Shown: positions 22,755 through 32,952 of the stretch, in pieces
How the letters are laid out: each line of letters begins with the position of its first letter
Numbering within the stretch: position 1 is the stretch's first letter
NCBI GenBank assembly: GCA_963969365.1
Contig: OZ017747.1
Location: 62,001-126,000, forward strand
DNA from: Asterochloris sp. CNOR1
Lineage: Eukaryota; Chlorophyta; Trebouxiophyceae; Trebouxiales; Trebouxiaceae
Reading direction: 5' to 3'
DNA: 64,000 bases
Position numbers and translations under genes: made by a program
The notes under the pieces: model-generated
The model's input: the letters and a program-made list of their open reading frames with translations, nothing else
What the model was told of the DNA's origin: nothing
The model's database searches: none

Positions 22755-23330
22755 TCAAAGCAAGCCTCTGTCGTGCTCTGCAAGAGTTTCGGCCCCGCTT
22801 GCTGCATTGAGGCAGGCTGCAAACAAGTGAAAGAGGCGCAGAAGGCTGCCCTTTGTCCCCTTGTCATGATGCTGAGGACGCCGCTTGTGCACAGCGGCCT
22901 TCATAGCATCATGCTGACCTGCAGTTAGAAAGAACATACTGTTTGTCAAGCCAGTGCACGCGGCCGTACTCTTCACTCTGTCTTCTGTGGCAAGCAGGGC
23001 GTGCCAGACTGACCCACAGGTCAGAAGCTCTGGTGGGAAGCGGCCTCATGCGAGGCCCAATGTAGCTGTGGGACCTTGATGCCACCTTCTGGTGCTGAGT
23101 GCAAATCATTGTTACTGTATGTGAAGACAAAGCATTATGGCTGCAGCTGACAGCCATTCAGGGCATGTGTGGCTCACCTGGGGACTCCAGGCTGGTGCGC
23201 TCTGGTTCCAAGTGGCTGCTGCCAACCCGGACGCTGCTGATCTGCTGGAACTGAAAGCACAGGCGCTTCTGAAGGGGGCCTAGTGTCCATCCGGATAAGC
23301 TGCTGCCAGATGCAGCATGACCGTAGAAAT
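22755..23330 (-). pseudogene. Unidentified gene X, copy 2
   Basis: Inverted counterpart of 811-2427. The last exon (22918-22755) follows CTGCAG, keeps the same frame as copy 1 and ends in TGA after AEHDRGLL. Upstream, 23100-22970 (SRSHSYIGPRM) and 23330-23180 (SSVRVGSSHLEPERT) match copy 1, but the block with LHLAAAYPDGH has an in-frame stop where copy 1 is open. It lies tail-to-tail with ankyrin copy 3. The conserved last-exon frame argues that X is or was a protein gene; this copy is probably damaged. Confidence 0.45.
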
Positions 23331-23479
23331 CAGTTCTATCTTGTCACCTAGCCTGCAGCTTGAGCAAATAAGGCACTACACATCATCCATGGATGTCCTG
23401 ACTCATGCTGCCAGAAGTATCAGGCTGGATCACGCTGGATGTGGCTTCCAGGTGAGCTTCCACATTGCAGTCTGAGTTG

Positions 23480-23750
23480 CATCAGGCAGTGCATGCGCTG
23501 CAACCAAACAGTCTGTTTAATGAGCCAGCAGCTGATGAGCAGCGGCGGCGGTCCAGAGCAAGGGACTCCTCACTGCAATCTGCAATGAGAAGTTTGTTGA
23601 CACCGTTTTCAAATAGTGGTCCACCTCTGTTGTGCTGCTAGCCAGCCTTTACTCCTGCTGCTGATGCCTATCTCATACCTCACCTCTCTCCCGGAGCCTT
23701 TTCTGAATGGAAACGGCTGAAGCTGAATGGCCCCATTGCATGTTGCAGGG
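23480..23750 (-). pseudogene. Short TFIIF-alpha 5' fragment carried with ankyrin copy 4
   Basis: Shares with 18930-19150 and 21230-21430 the run from GTGCATGCGCTGCAACCA to the pyrimidine-rich CCGGAGCCTTTTCTGAATGG stretch, in the same order and inverted relative to 4000-4250. It holds only the 5' flank and part of exon 1. It marks the start of the fourth ankyrin unit. Confidence 0.45.
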
Positions 23751-23983
23751 AACAAAGGCATGTTTACATCCCGCCTGTGTCAATGAGGGTCCATGCGAGT
23801 TGGCCTCGTCAGTGAGCTCAGGCCAGCCTCAGCTGCTGGCCCTACAGGCATCATAGGAGGCATGGCGATCAAGCCCTGTTTCGTGGACGAGTGAGTGCTG
23901 GCTTGTGGCAGTTGCATGTGTAGCCTCGTCAGTGCCTCAAGGAGGGGATGTCAGCTTATGAACTTCATGAGTGCTCTTTGCAG

Positions 23984-24758
23984 GTGCTTGAAGGCTGTCA
24001 GAGCTGGGGATCTGCAGCTCCTGCAGTCAAAGGCCCCTCTGTCAGATTGCGCCAGCTACGCATCGTGCGAAGCGGCAGCAGCAGGAGGTCACCTGGCAAT
24101 GCTCCAGTGGCTCCATGAGCAGGGCTGCTACTTCAATAAGTATAGTTGTGAAGCTGCCGCACGCAAGGGACACTTGGCGTTATTGGAGTGGGCGCGCCAC
24201 CATGGCTGTGCCTGGGACTCAACGAAGTGCGAGGCTGCAGCCAGAGGGGGCCACCTGGCAGTGCTGCAGTATGCCCACCAGAACGGCTGTGATTGGGGTC
24301 CAAGAGTCTGCAGTATAGCTGCTAACCGTGGCAACCTCAGCATGCTGAAGTGGCGGCGCCAGCATGGCTGCCCGTGGAACTGCTGGACAAGTATTGAGGC
24401 AGCTGGCCTTAACCGTCTTGAACTTTTTGAGTGGGCTCGTCAACAGCAACCTCCCTGCCCTTTGTGGACCCACGGTCACATACCGTATGTTGACGGGTGT
24501 GACATCTGCCCCTGTATGCTTGTGTACCTGTTACAGCAGCAAGCGCCCTTGAGTGCCCGTGACACTGCTGAGGCTCGTGCCGCTGCAACAGAGATGACAT
24601 TTTCAATTCCTTCACTCAGAGCGGCTCTCCCTGATAGGACTCCCCATGAGGTCGTGCTAAGGATTGTGAGCTTGGCGCTTTCAGTTACCCCTCTACAGTT
24701 GCTGATCTCATGTTTGCATGCCCAAGCAACTTGTGTTGTATCAGCAAAGTTACAGTAA
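23984..24758 (+). CDS. Ankyrin-type repeat protein, copy 4 (intact main exon)
   Basis: The main exon follows TTTGCAG at 23983 and is open to 24758, about 258 residues. It begins CLKAVRAGDLQLLQSKAPL, then has four repeats (CEAAAAGGHLAMLQWLHEQG, CEAAARKGHLALLEWARHHG, CEAAARGGHLAVLQYAHQNG, CSIAANRGNLSMLKWRRQHG), then the family tail FEWARQQQPPCPLW and LRAALPDRTPHEVVLRIV. The repeats are ankyrin-derived and likely bind a protein partner. A short upstream exon ends at the donor GGACGA|GTGAGT (23891). Its start codon is not resolved: the in-frame upstream sequence is open but no good ATG was fixed. This is the only one of four copies without a break, so it is the best candidate for a working gene. 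It has fewer repeats than copy 1. Confidence 0.7.
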
Positions 24759-24940
24759 TTGACCCTAACGGCAATGACTGGAAGGCTTCACGAGCTGACC
24801 ACCTCTGGAAGGCAAAGAGACATCAGCTTCTTGACCATCTCAGTTCTGTCCCTCCTTGCTGCTGGAGTCGGAGCAACCCAGAAGGTAAGGCAGCATTGCA
24901 GGCGGGCAAGCCCAGCACAGGAACCTTCTGCAGCACTCAC

Positions 24941-24978
24941 TCTACAGGCCTGTAGAGTTATCAACCTAGGTTGATAAC
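24941..24978. repeat. Two abutting perfect palindromes
   Basis: 24941-24956 (TCTACAGGCCTGTAGA) is a perfect 16-bp palindrome. It is followed without a gap by a perfect 22-bp palindrome at 24957-24978 (halves GTTATCAACCT and AGGTTGATAAC). They sit at the 5' edge of the degenerate plastid-type gene copy. The corresponding place in the better copy (about 14720-14770) is not palindromic. They could form hairpins, or a double cruciform, in single-stranded nucleic acid. Confidence 0.85.
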
Positions 24979-24999
24979 CCTGCAGCAGGACCTATGTTT

Positions 25000-26650
25000 C
25001 CACCTGTCGTCTTGGACTTCATGCTTGGGTGCAATCGTGACATGCACAGACCCCTGCACTGCCTTTGCCAGGCCATTGCCCTGCCATGCTCCGCTGGAAC
25101 TGTTTCAGCACGAGACTACGCTGCAGAAAGCAATGCAGGAGTGCGGCAGACAGCAGGTGATATGCAGCCGTCAGCCAGCGTGAGGCAGGTCATTTGCCCA
25201 TTCAAGAAGGCTGAGAACCTGCTCACAGCAAAGGGACAAGCTCATTCCCTCTGTTGCCCAACGTCAACCCAGCGGCTGGTGATATTGCAAAGAATCAATG
25301 GCCACGCAAGCATTGATAAGGACAAGGCCCCACGTGTGCACAGCATGTGAGCCGCCTCGTGTTGTCGGCAGCAAGGCCATCAAGGAAAGTCCTGAGGAGG
25401 ACAGGCTGCTACTGCTCGTGCACGTTCTGGCTGCCTGCAAGGCAAGCCACACAGGCCTCCACCTGGAGGGGTCATTGGAGGGCCACCATGCTGCGCTTCA
25501 AATCACACCCAAAGCAATGGTAGCAGAAAAATCCATTATTGCCTGCTGCTGTAAGCAATGCATGGTTGCCATGCCTTGAGTCAAGGCTGCCAGCCCATCT
25601 TGCTGAGAGCACAGGCTACCCCTGCCTGCCTTTGATTGAGAAGTTCACAGGACTCTTGGTCAGGGGTTCCAAGTATAGCGCTGCAGGTGTCAGGCTGCAC
25701 AGGTTTGCTGTGCAGCCAAGCTGGCTAAGCGGACTGTCCGCCAGCCGAGTGACCGAATGCAGCTTTGCTGCTCAACCTGTTGATGTTGCCTGCCAGCTGG
25801 ATGATCCTGCTGCCTGTGGTGGCGAGGTCGCTGCTCAGCCTGTCGGTGGTGCGAGACAACTGAATGCTCCTGTTACCTGTGGTGGCAGCCCAAGACTGCC
25901 TGTTGCGCAGCAACATTGCCAAGCTGAGAAAGATGGCTGGGAAGCCCCATGCATATGCATCATATGATATGGCATCTGGGGTGAGATGCCCCAGAGTCCT
26001 GGTGAGGTGAGGGATGACTGAGGCGCCCGGCTGGCTGCCTTATTGCTTCTCTGCTGCTTCTTGCAGAGATGTGGCATGGTCAGGAGTTCACAGCAGGCAG
26101 TGCGTGCAGACACTGCCAGAGTCCTCAAACTGCCCTAGCAAGGCCTATGCATATGCATTATACAAGGCCTCCAAATATTGATGGTCAAGAGGCCTACATA
26201 GTCTCAGCCCTGATCAGACAAGTCTGTGCTGGACAAGCTAGATGGCATCCCCACATTCAACAATTCATTGAATCTGCTGGCCTGCTGCCTTCTCTCTTGC
26301 AAGAGGCTCAATTGATTTACAAGCTTGCTACTCTTCAATGCTGCTCCCTTCAAAGTACATGACTGCCATGCTGCCAGCTAACAGAACAAGGGTTGGCAAA
26401 CCTGGTACTACTTCAATGGTTCTCAGATGAGCTTTGTGCTGCTAGTGTCCAAAGGTGTGCTGTGAAGAGCTCAACGGTGAACTTGGCGCATTGCCTAACT
26501 GCAGTCAGCCAGACACTGAGCCTGCACAGATGCACAGGCGGATCAACAGGCCAGACGCTGCACGGCAGAGGCAGGCGCCCGGGCATGAACCTCTTGGGGT
26601 GCTCACAGCACAGAGCACCAGTTGCTTGCACATCTTGAACAAGAACACTT
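25000..26650 (+). pseudogene. Degenerate second copy of the plastid-type gene at 14.8 kb
   Basis: Diverged direct copy of 14850-17860. Recognisable pieces: CAAGAAGGCTGAGAACCT (25204) against CAAGAAGGCTGTGAACCT (14979); KAIKESPEEDRLLLL (25378) against KAIREVPEQDRLLLL, again before a CAAG|GCAAGCC junction; the long intron; then GAGATGCCCCAGAGTCC (25984). The exon encoding KLWEVAGRRYD is mostly replaced by a short AT-rich run (25949-25970), and the exons of 16.5-17.4 kb are missing. The transit-peptide region is not open from an ATG. It is a pseudogene with a large internal deletion. Confidence 0.7.
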
Positions 26651-26711
26651 GCTGTTATTGATTTCCCCAAGCTATATCATTTTAAATATTTCCTGCACAC
26701 CTGGGAGCCCC

Positions 26712-28816
26712 TCATGAGGGTCCCTGGCTGTAGCAGACCGGTGCTGCATGGCGCTGGCTGTGGGGACCCGCGACCCCAAAACTTGATGCAGGGGCCGCCT
26801 GTGGCGTGGCATCCCAGGGGCCGGCGCCGCCCACAAACATGGCGTGCCCAACCACGCTGCCCACGCTTCCAGCGGGGCTGCTGCCCTCGCTGCCGCTGCC
26901 CGCTGCCGGCCTCTGAGGCTCTGCCTCCAGCTGCTGGGGTCTGCTGGTAGGTCTCTGCACCGCCCCACCTGGACTGTCCCTGAGCCCTGAGACCTGCTGC
27001 TGGGGAGCCTGCGGCCTGCCATGGTGGCGAGCCCCCTGCGGGGGCCTGCCAAAACCTGCCAGCGCCTGCCGCTGCCTGCTGAAGGAGGGTCCCGCCCGCG
27101 ACAGCGTGCTGTCCCCGCGGCGGCTGAGAGCGAGGCTGAGGCGGCTGCTGAGCCGGCTCAGCAGGCCGATGGACTGCCCCGAGCCGCGCCTGCCCTGCTG
27201 CATGGAGACGGAGCTGTGTGGCGAGGGCGGCGGGGACAGAGTGCGGACTGCGCCAGCGCCAGTGCACTGCAGGAACCTGCCGAAGCCGCGCTTGCCACGC
27301 CTGGGCCTTCCATGCGCTGCGCCCTGCACCGCAGATGCTGTGACGACTGTGTCTGAATGGACAGGCGGCAGCGGGGGGGCGGGAACACTTGTTGGCCTTT
27401 CTTGAGCCATGAAAGCGCCATGCCCTGCACTGCAGATGTTGAATGGACATGTGGCTGCGAGGACAGTCCCATGCTTGCCCTGCTTGAGCCTTGCAGGCGC
27501 TGCGCCCAGCACTGCAGCTGATATGACGACTGTGTCTAGATGGACGGGCGGCAGCAGGGAGGGGAGTCCCAGGCTGGCCCTTCTCGAGCCATGCAAGCGC
27601 TGCATACTGCACTGCAGACGCAGTTCCATCAGGACTGTTTGAAAGGACCTGTGGCTGCAAGGGCAGTCTGACGCTTGCCCTGCTTCAGCCTTGCAGGCGC
27701 TGCGCCCAGCACTGCAGCTGTCATGACGACTGTGTTTGCGTGACCAGGGGGAGGTCCACGCACACCCTGCTTGAGGCGCTTGCAAGCGCCGCACCCTGCA
27801 CTGCAGATGCCATGACGAGAGCTGGAGTGGCGAGTGGTTGAGTGGACGTAGGGCAGCAGGGGCACTGCAGCGCTTGCCCTGCTTGGCCCGTGCAAGCTCG
27901 AGAGGCAGTTCAGGCCGCAAGCTGCCCACCTCTTCCTTGCCAAGAGCTGCTGCTCCTGCGCTGTCAGCTTGCACCGACTGCGCTGCCTCTGAAGGCTGGG
28001 CCCCGCCATTGGTGGCCCCACCCCATGCCTCCAAAACCGCCACATACTGCCTCAGATGCTCCGCCAACAGGTCCGACCGCAGCACTGGCCTGTGCTCTGC
28101 CCCTGCCTGGGGCTGCTGCTGCTGTGAGCTGCCCGCGGGACTCAAAGGCACCTCTAGGTCTGACTGCTGGGCCTGTGGAAACGGCTGCAGGCCAGAGCTG
28201 CCTGCCATCGTCAGACACTGGTGCGAAGTGCTCACAGGGGTGGCCACATCTGAGCCAGAGTACTGAGCTCGCAGGGAGGTGGCTGGGCCGCAGCTGGCTG
28301 CCTCTGGCCGCCGCTGATGCAGAGCGCTCTCTGGCGTGGCTGCCACATCTGCCCCCAGACAGTGACCTGGCAACGAGCACCGCAGGCCGCAGTCGGCTGC
28401 CCCTGCCAGGCGCTGCTGCAGAGTGCTCTCTGGCATTGCAGCCATGTCTGGATCTGCAGGCAGACAGGGCTGCGGGTTGCAGGTCGTTGCTGTCACCGGC
28501 TGTGGCCACAGGACGCTCTCCAAAGTTGCTGCCAAGTGTGGCTCTGAGTGCTGCTCCTGCAGCGAGGGCTGCAGGCCGCAGCTGGCCGCCTCTGCTAGGC
28601 ACTGCTGCAGAGCGCCTCCAGGACTGGCAGGCACATCTGACCCAGAGTGCTGCACTCGCAGGGATGGCACATCCGACTCAGAGTACTGTGCTCGCAGGGA
28701 CACTGGCGATGGGTCCCGAGCACTATCTGCTGCGCTGCGATGCCAGGCAGCAGCCAGCAGGCTTCCAGCATCATCTGAGTCAGGCAGCTGCTGCTCGGCC
28801 CGGCATTCTGGCAGAC
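26712..28816 (-). CDS. Uncharacterised low-complexity protein with a ~33-residue repeat
   Basis: One long open frame of about 700 codons runs from a CTGCAG acceptor (exon start 28816; LPECRAEQQLPDSDDAGSLL) to a stop at 26712. Residues about 35-240 form six imperfect units of about 33 residues, for example SLRAQYSGSDV ... HQCLTMAGSSGLQP and SLPGHCLGADV ... HQRRPEAASCG. A more ordinary segment follows (LRSDLLAEHLRQYVAVLEAW), then a stretch made of ~100-bp DNA repeats, then a Ser/Arg/Gly/Pro-rich end (SRLSSRLSLALSRR). In GC-rich sequence long open frames can arise by chance, so introns may be hidden inside; the repeats contain CTGCAG sites. No family is recognised. Upstream exons probably lie at 29.6-32.4 kb. 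Confidence 0.4.
27290..27900. repeat. Tandem ~100-bp repeat (about 6 units, higher-order ~180-200 bp)
   Basis: A unit with GCTTGAGCCTTGCAGGCGCT, GCACTGCAG and GACGACTGTGTCT recurs at about 27291, 27396, 27473, 27576, 27674 and 27771. Alternate units are most alike, 180-200 bp apart. The repeat lies within the long minus-strand open frame at 26712-28816. Each unit offers TGCAG acceptor-like sites on the minus strand. Confidence 0.75.
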
Positions 28817-28819
28817 CTG

Positions 28820-29584
28820 CAGCAATTCAGAACATGTGCATGGGTACCACACCGCTGTGTCTCAAGGACTACCTCAGAAACGAATGATTGCATCAGCCAC
28901 TATGCCCCACATGCGCTACCTCAACACACCGCACAAGGAGACTGAGAGGTGCCCGGTCTGATTGCGGAATCCCAACAAAGCAAACAAGAGCGACCAGCGC
29001 GATTAATTTGCAGGTGTGCCAGGTGACATCAGCAAACAACAGCAAGCTGAGTATTGCCGCTTCTCAGGCCTGCAGGGGGTGCCAGAGATAATTTTGCTGG
29101 CACCATCAGAGCATGGAAGGCATGGTGAGCTCAGATCCGAAACCCTAAAGCCCTAATCCCTAAACCCAACAAGGGGAGCAGCGCCGCCCACAGACAGACT
29201 GCTGCCTCCTGCTGGGCGTCAAGGCTTGCCTTGCAGTGCTTTGTGTGCACCCAGGTGTCAATCAGGGCTCAGCTGCCCCTGCAAGGGCAGCATCGCTGCC
29301 ACACATTGGAAGGCTGCAAGTGGGCCATGCAGCAGGCAGGCAGGCTGCCAGCAGTGTGCACACCCAGCACCGCACCCCTTGCACCAATGCCACAGATCTC
29401 AACGGGCACCTCCGCGCCCAGCACCCCAGCAACCCTAGTCTGTGCTGAGGAAGGAACGCACGACCAACCCCTGGACAAATCCGCCTCACCTGAGGCCCCT
29501 GCTGAAGGGTGCCTTTGGCCACAAGACCTACCCTGAGTTTAGCACAAAGCACGTATTTGATACTGGTTTTGGCTGTTTGGACTA
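28820..29584. other. Stretch without a recognised gene
   Basis: I see no convincing exon on either strand here. It contains the telomere-like tract at 29140-29167 and short open frames rich in Ala/Pro/Gln. It may be intron of the minus-strand low-complexity gene. Confidence 0.4.
29140..29167 (-). repeat. Short degenerate telomere-like tract (CCCTAAA type)
   Basis: Reads AAACCCTAAAG, CCCTAAT, CCCTAAACCC: four imperfect copies of CCCTAAA, the Arabidopsis-type telomere unit also used by several green algae. It is internal and isolated, so it is an interstitial trace, not a chromosome end. Confidence 0.6.
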
Positions 29585-30369
29585 CTAGGGATAAGGATCA
29601 CCTGAGGGCCCTGCCGCCTCAACCACTCCCAGCCCTCTGCGCGCAGCCTCCGCCCTGCCAAGCTGTACCCTGGCCTGCTCTGGGTGCCTGCTACTGCGAG
29701 CGGGGGCGCCCACGCCAGCTCTGCCTCTAGCCAGGCCAGCGGTCAGGCTGCCAGTGCCGGTCCCAGCCAGAGTAGTGGAGCCACTGCCAGCACTGCCGGG
29801 TGCACCACTGCCAGCGCCGCTTTCCAAAGCGCAGCCGATAGGCTCTACTGCCAGGCCGGCGGTGGCCCCACTGCTGGAGCAGCTGCCCCTGCTGGAGTTG
29901 GACGGCGCAGCCCTGGGGCACCATCCGTCAGAAGCGCTGTCGGAGCCTTCTGCGGCGGCGTACCTCTGCTCTCGTGCAGCACCTGCAGCCACACTGCAGT
30001 CGCCGCCGCTGCTACCGCTGCTCAGAGAGACTGTGAAAGGACTCTGCCTTGGGAGGCACCCAACTGCGCCACTGCCCGCAGCAGAGGTGGCCAGGCGCAG
30101 ACCGCTGCCGCTGCTGAGCCTGCCAGACAGCGCACTCTGGCTGCTGCTGCTGCTCTGCCGCACCTGTGGCACATCGCGGCCGCTGCTCAGGGAGCTCTGC
30201 GGCCGCGGGCCAACCGGGGACAACATTGGGCGCAGGGGTACTGAAGGGCTGTAGGCGCTGCCGTCCCTGGCCTTGCCAGTTGTGGCCAACCCTGGGTCCT
30301 GCTCTGCTTCCTGCTCTGCGTCCGCAAAGGAGGGGTTGTTGTGGATGAAGACGAACTGCGGCTGCAGGC
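29585..30369 (-). CDS. Ser/Gly/Ala-rich exon of an uncharacterised protein
   Basis: After a GCCTGCAG acceptor (exon start about 30369) the minus strand reads PQFVFIHNNPSFADAEQEAE and then a Ser/Gly/Ala-rich tract (SSSSSQSALSGRLSSGSG) to a stop at 29585. The first 25 residues look like structured protein; the remainder is low complexity. The exon may end earlier at a GGTACAG near 29670. It probably belongs to the same gene as 26712-28816, but the joining intron is not established. No family is recognised. Confidence 0.35.
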
Positions 30370-32420
30370 AGCAAAGAGCCTGTCACCGTCACATCAGGAG
30401 AGGCCAAGTGGGCTTTGCTTCAGCAGCTGGTGATTGCAAAGATGGGCCTGAAGTTAGTTGATACGGGCGTGCCTGCAGGCAGCACTGTGAGAAGCGAGAT
30501 GTCGACATAGAGGTGGCCAAAATCATGATGAAAGAGGTGCAGCCAGTCACAGGTGTTCAGGCACTGGGGCTGCCATAAGCCTTGGGATGAGCAAGTGGCA
30601 ATAAGTAAAACAATGTTCCGGTCACAAAGTCGTGAAAGCGTGACAGATCTGCAATCGGCAGTATGTGCCGCCTGGTCATGCCAACCTTGGGAGCAGCGCT
30701 GCACCAAAACGCAAGAGCAAGGCACTGCACTTGCAACTGAATGCGCATGCGGCACAGCTGCAGGAGAAAGGATGCTTTGGCAAATGTTCTAAAACCTGCC
30801 TGCAGAGGCTGCAGCCTCTTGAAGATGAGCAAGCACCCAAAGCTGAATTGGTGGCTTTTGGTACTCAAGTTCTTGACCCTTCTGCTGCTGCAGTCCCTGC
30901 CTTGTGCCTGGCTGGCTATTGATACCCGGCACCGGTGCTAGGGCAGCAGAGTTAGAAGCATGCGGCAGCTGGTCCTCACAAGCCCCTGACTCACCAGCAG
31001 CTGGCCAATCCCCTGCAACACCTGAGGCTGCTGCAAGTGTGCCACCGCCAACTGCTGCTGATGGACGACCCCTGTGCTCAACCAGCTGCCTGCTGGACCA
31101 ACTTGCTGCTGGCCACCCCGCAACCCTTGCGGCTGTCAATGCTAGTCCCATGTGCTAAAGCAGCTGGTTCAACCAACATGCTGCTGGCCACCCTTTTGCC
31201 ATCAAAGGTGTGATGCCAGACCCCAGTACTGGAACATCAGTCGCAACTCACTTGCTGCTGGCTGCCCTGCGCCACCTGCGGCTGCTGCACGCGCGCCCCT
31301 GCCAGCCTGTCTGCCCGGCTGCCGACGCCTGACACCTGTGCTGAAGCAGCCAGGGTGCCAGAATGCACAGCAGGAGCCTCAATGCTCCGCTGTGGGACAG
31401 CCGGGCCTGGGCTCACAGAAGCATGCCTGCAAGCATTGTGCATCCATCAGTACAATGCAGTCTTAGCTTTCCCTCTGAGCCAGCATGCCACAACCTATCT
31501 GAAGACAGATCACATGTGGTGGCATGCAATCTTCTGCATGGCCCCTGATGTGCACCATCGAAGCAGGTCACAGGTGCTGGCAAATGCATTGCTTCCCACA
31601 AGACGTGCACCATCAGAGCGGCAGACATGTCAGCACGCAACCTGCTGTTCACAGGAGCAGGGCATGCGCGCTGAGCACCACTGCAGCATTATTTGCATGT
31701 CTAGTTACTCACATTATCTCTGGGGCAGGTGGTCTGATCCCAAAGGTTTGCAACAAGCAACAGCTACACTCGCAACGCTCTTGCTCAGGACAGCAGCTCA
31801 CTTGCGAGAGGCGAGCAGCGCCAGGGAGGTGCTGCTGTGCCTGACAGCAGCATCAGGCCTGTCCTGGCCCCGCCTGTGAGCAGGGTGCTGCGTCTGAAGG
31901 CCGGTGAGAGCTTGCCTGCCGACGGGCACCCTGCCTGCCTCTGTGCAACTGCCAGCCTTGGCCTCAGCTGCCTGCTGCCTGCCCTGCCCTGCAGCCTCAG
32001 CCTGCGGCTGCTGCTTGGGACCGTGCTGGATGCGCCTTGCGGGTGCAAGCCCGGCCTGGGCAGCGCTGTCGACAAGATGAGACCTGCCCTGAATGGCTGC
32101 ATGCTGGCCCAGACCCCGGCGCAGGGGCTGCTTTGTGGGGTGTGCGCCACCTGTCAGCTGCTGAGGTGGAGCATTCTCTGAGCCCCGCCCCCGGTTGCTG
32201 GTACGACTGCGCATGGCGCCTGCCTGAGGCTCCTGCTGCGGCTGCCTGCCAGCCTGTGACAGTACTTTCAGGGGGGCTTGCAGGTCATACACCTGCAGCA
32301 TTGGGGAGCCTTGCTGAGGACCTTCTGTCTGTTGGGACCACAGCTGTGCACACCTGCTAGGGTCGACGGGGCTGACTGCATGTTGGATCAACATGGCCTT
32401 GCTGCTTGAGGTGAGGGACA
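30370..32420 (-). other. Possible Gln-rich small exons; not resolved
   Basis: Several minus-strand pieces look like short Gln-rich exons with splice sites: about 32345-32300 (LWSQQTEGPQQGSPMLQ, donor-like CAGGTGTAT), about 31295-31252 (VQQPQVAQGSQQQ before GTGAGT) and about 31045-30990 (LQQPQVLQGIGQLL before GTGAGT). The last two are alike and may be duplicated exons. The plus strand at 30366-30480 also has an open piece (AKWALLQQLVIAKMGLKL). I cannot choose a model. Elsewhere nothing is supported. Confidence 0.25.
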
Positions 32421-32952
32421 CTGCGCAGAGGCTCAGGCAGTGTTGGTCTGGTGCTTAGGTGGGGTGCAGCTTGTGCACAACGAAGGCATGGCAGATCTTT
32501 GGGCCGAAAGCCATTATTGGCTGGCTGCACTCTCGCAGTGAGATACTCGAGGCGACGAGCTTGCCTGCTTTTCCAGAGGACTGAGCGGCAGCTCCCTGAG
32601 GTGATCATGGCTGGGAGCCCTGCAGTACACCAATGCAGCACTTACAACAAGGCACTCCCAGCATTGGCTGATCATGCATTGTGCAGTGAAAGTCAGCAGG
32701 GTTGCTTGGTGAACGCCATGGTCAGCGTCTCACATGAGTGCCAAGCGACGCCTTGAAGTCCCTTCTGGGCTGATCAAGTCTAAAACCTGGATTTTACACG
32801 CTGCGAAGGCGGTCAAGATTGCTACTTTCGAGAGCTACTTTCGAGAGCCTGCAGATCAGGTGCTCCTGCACAACTGCAGACAGGTGCATCGGGGATTTTA
32901 CACTTCACGGAGCACCTCTTCTTCACTCGCAGAAGCCCTGCTTGGACAAGCA
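32421..32952. other. Intergenic region upstream of the 9-exon ankyrin gene
   Basis: No exon is supported. A 15-bp direct repeat (TACTTTCGAGAGC) occurs twice around 32822-32846. The region probably holds the plus-strand promoter and 5' leader of the gene starting at 32953. Confidence 0.4.

Noticed and set aside
27838-28945. Plus-strand frame of 367 codons
   Set aside because: Antisense of the longer minus-strand frame with the internal protein repeat; it has no splice or motif support.
29684-30254. Long plus-strand open frames in 29.7-30.25 kb
   Set aside because: Ala/Gly-rich shadow frames of low-complexity GC-rich sequence; the minus strand has the better start (acceptor plus FVFIHNNPSFADAE).
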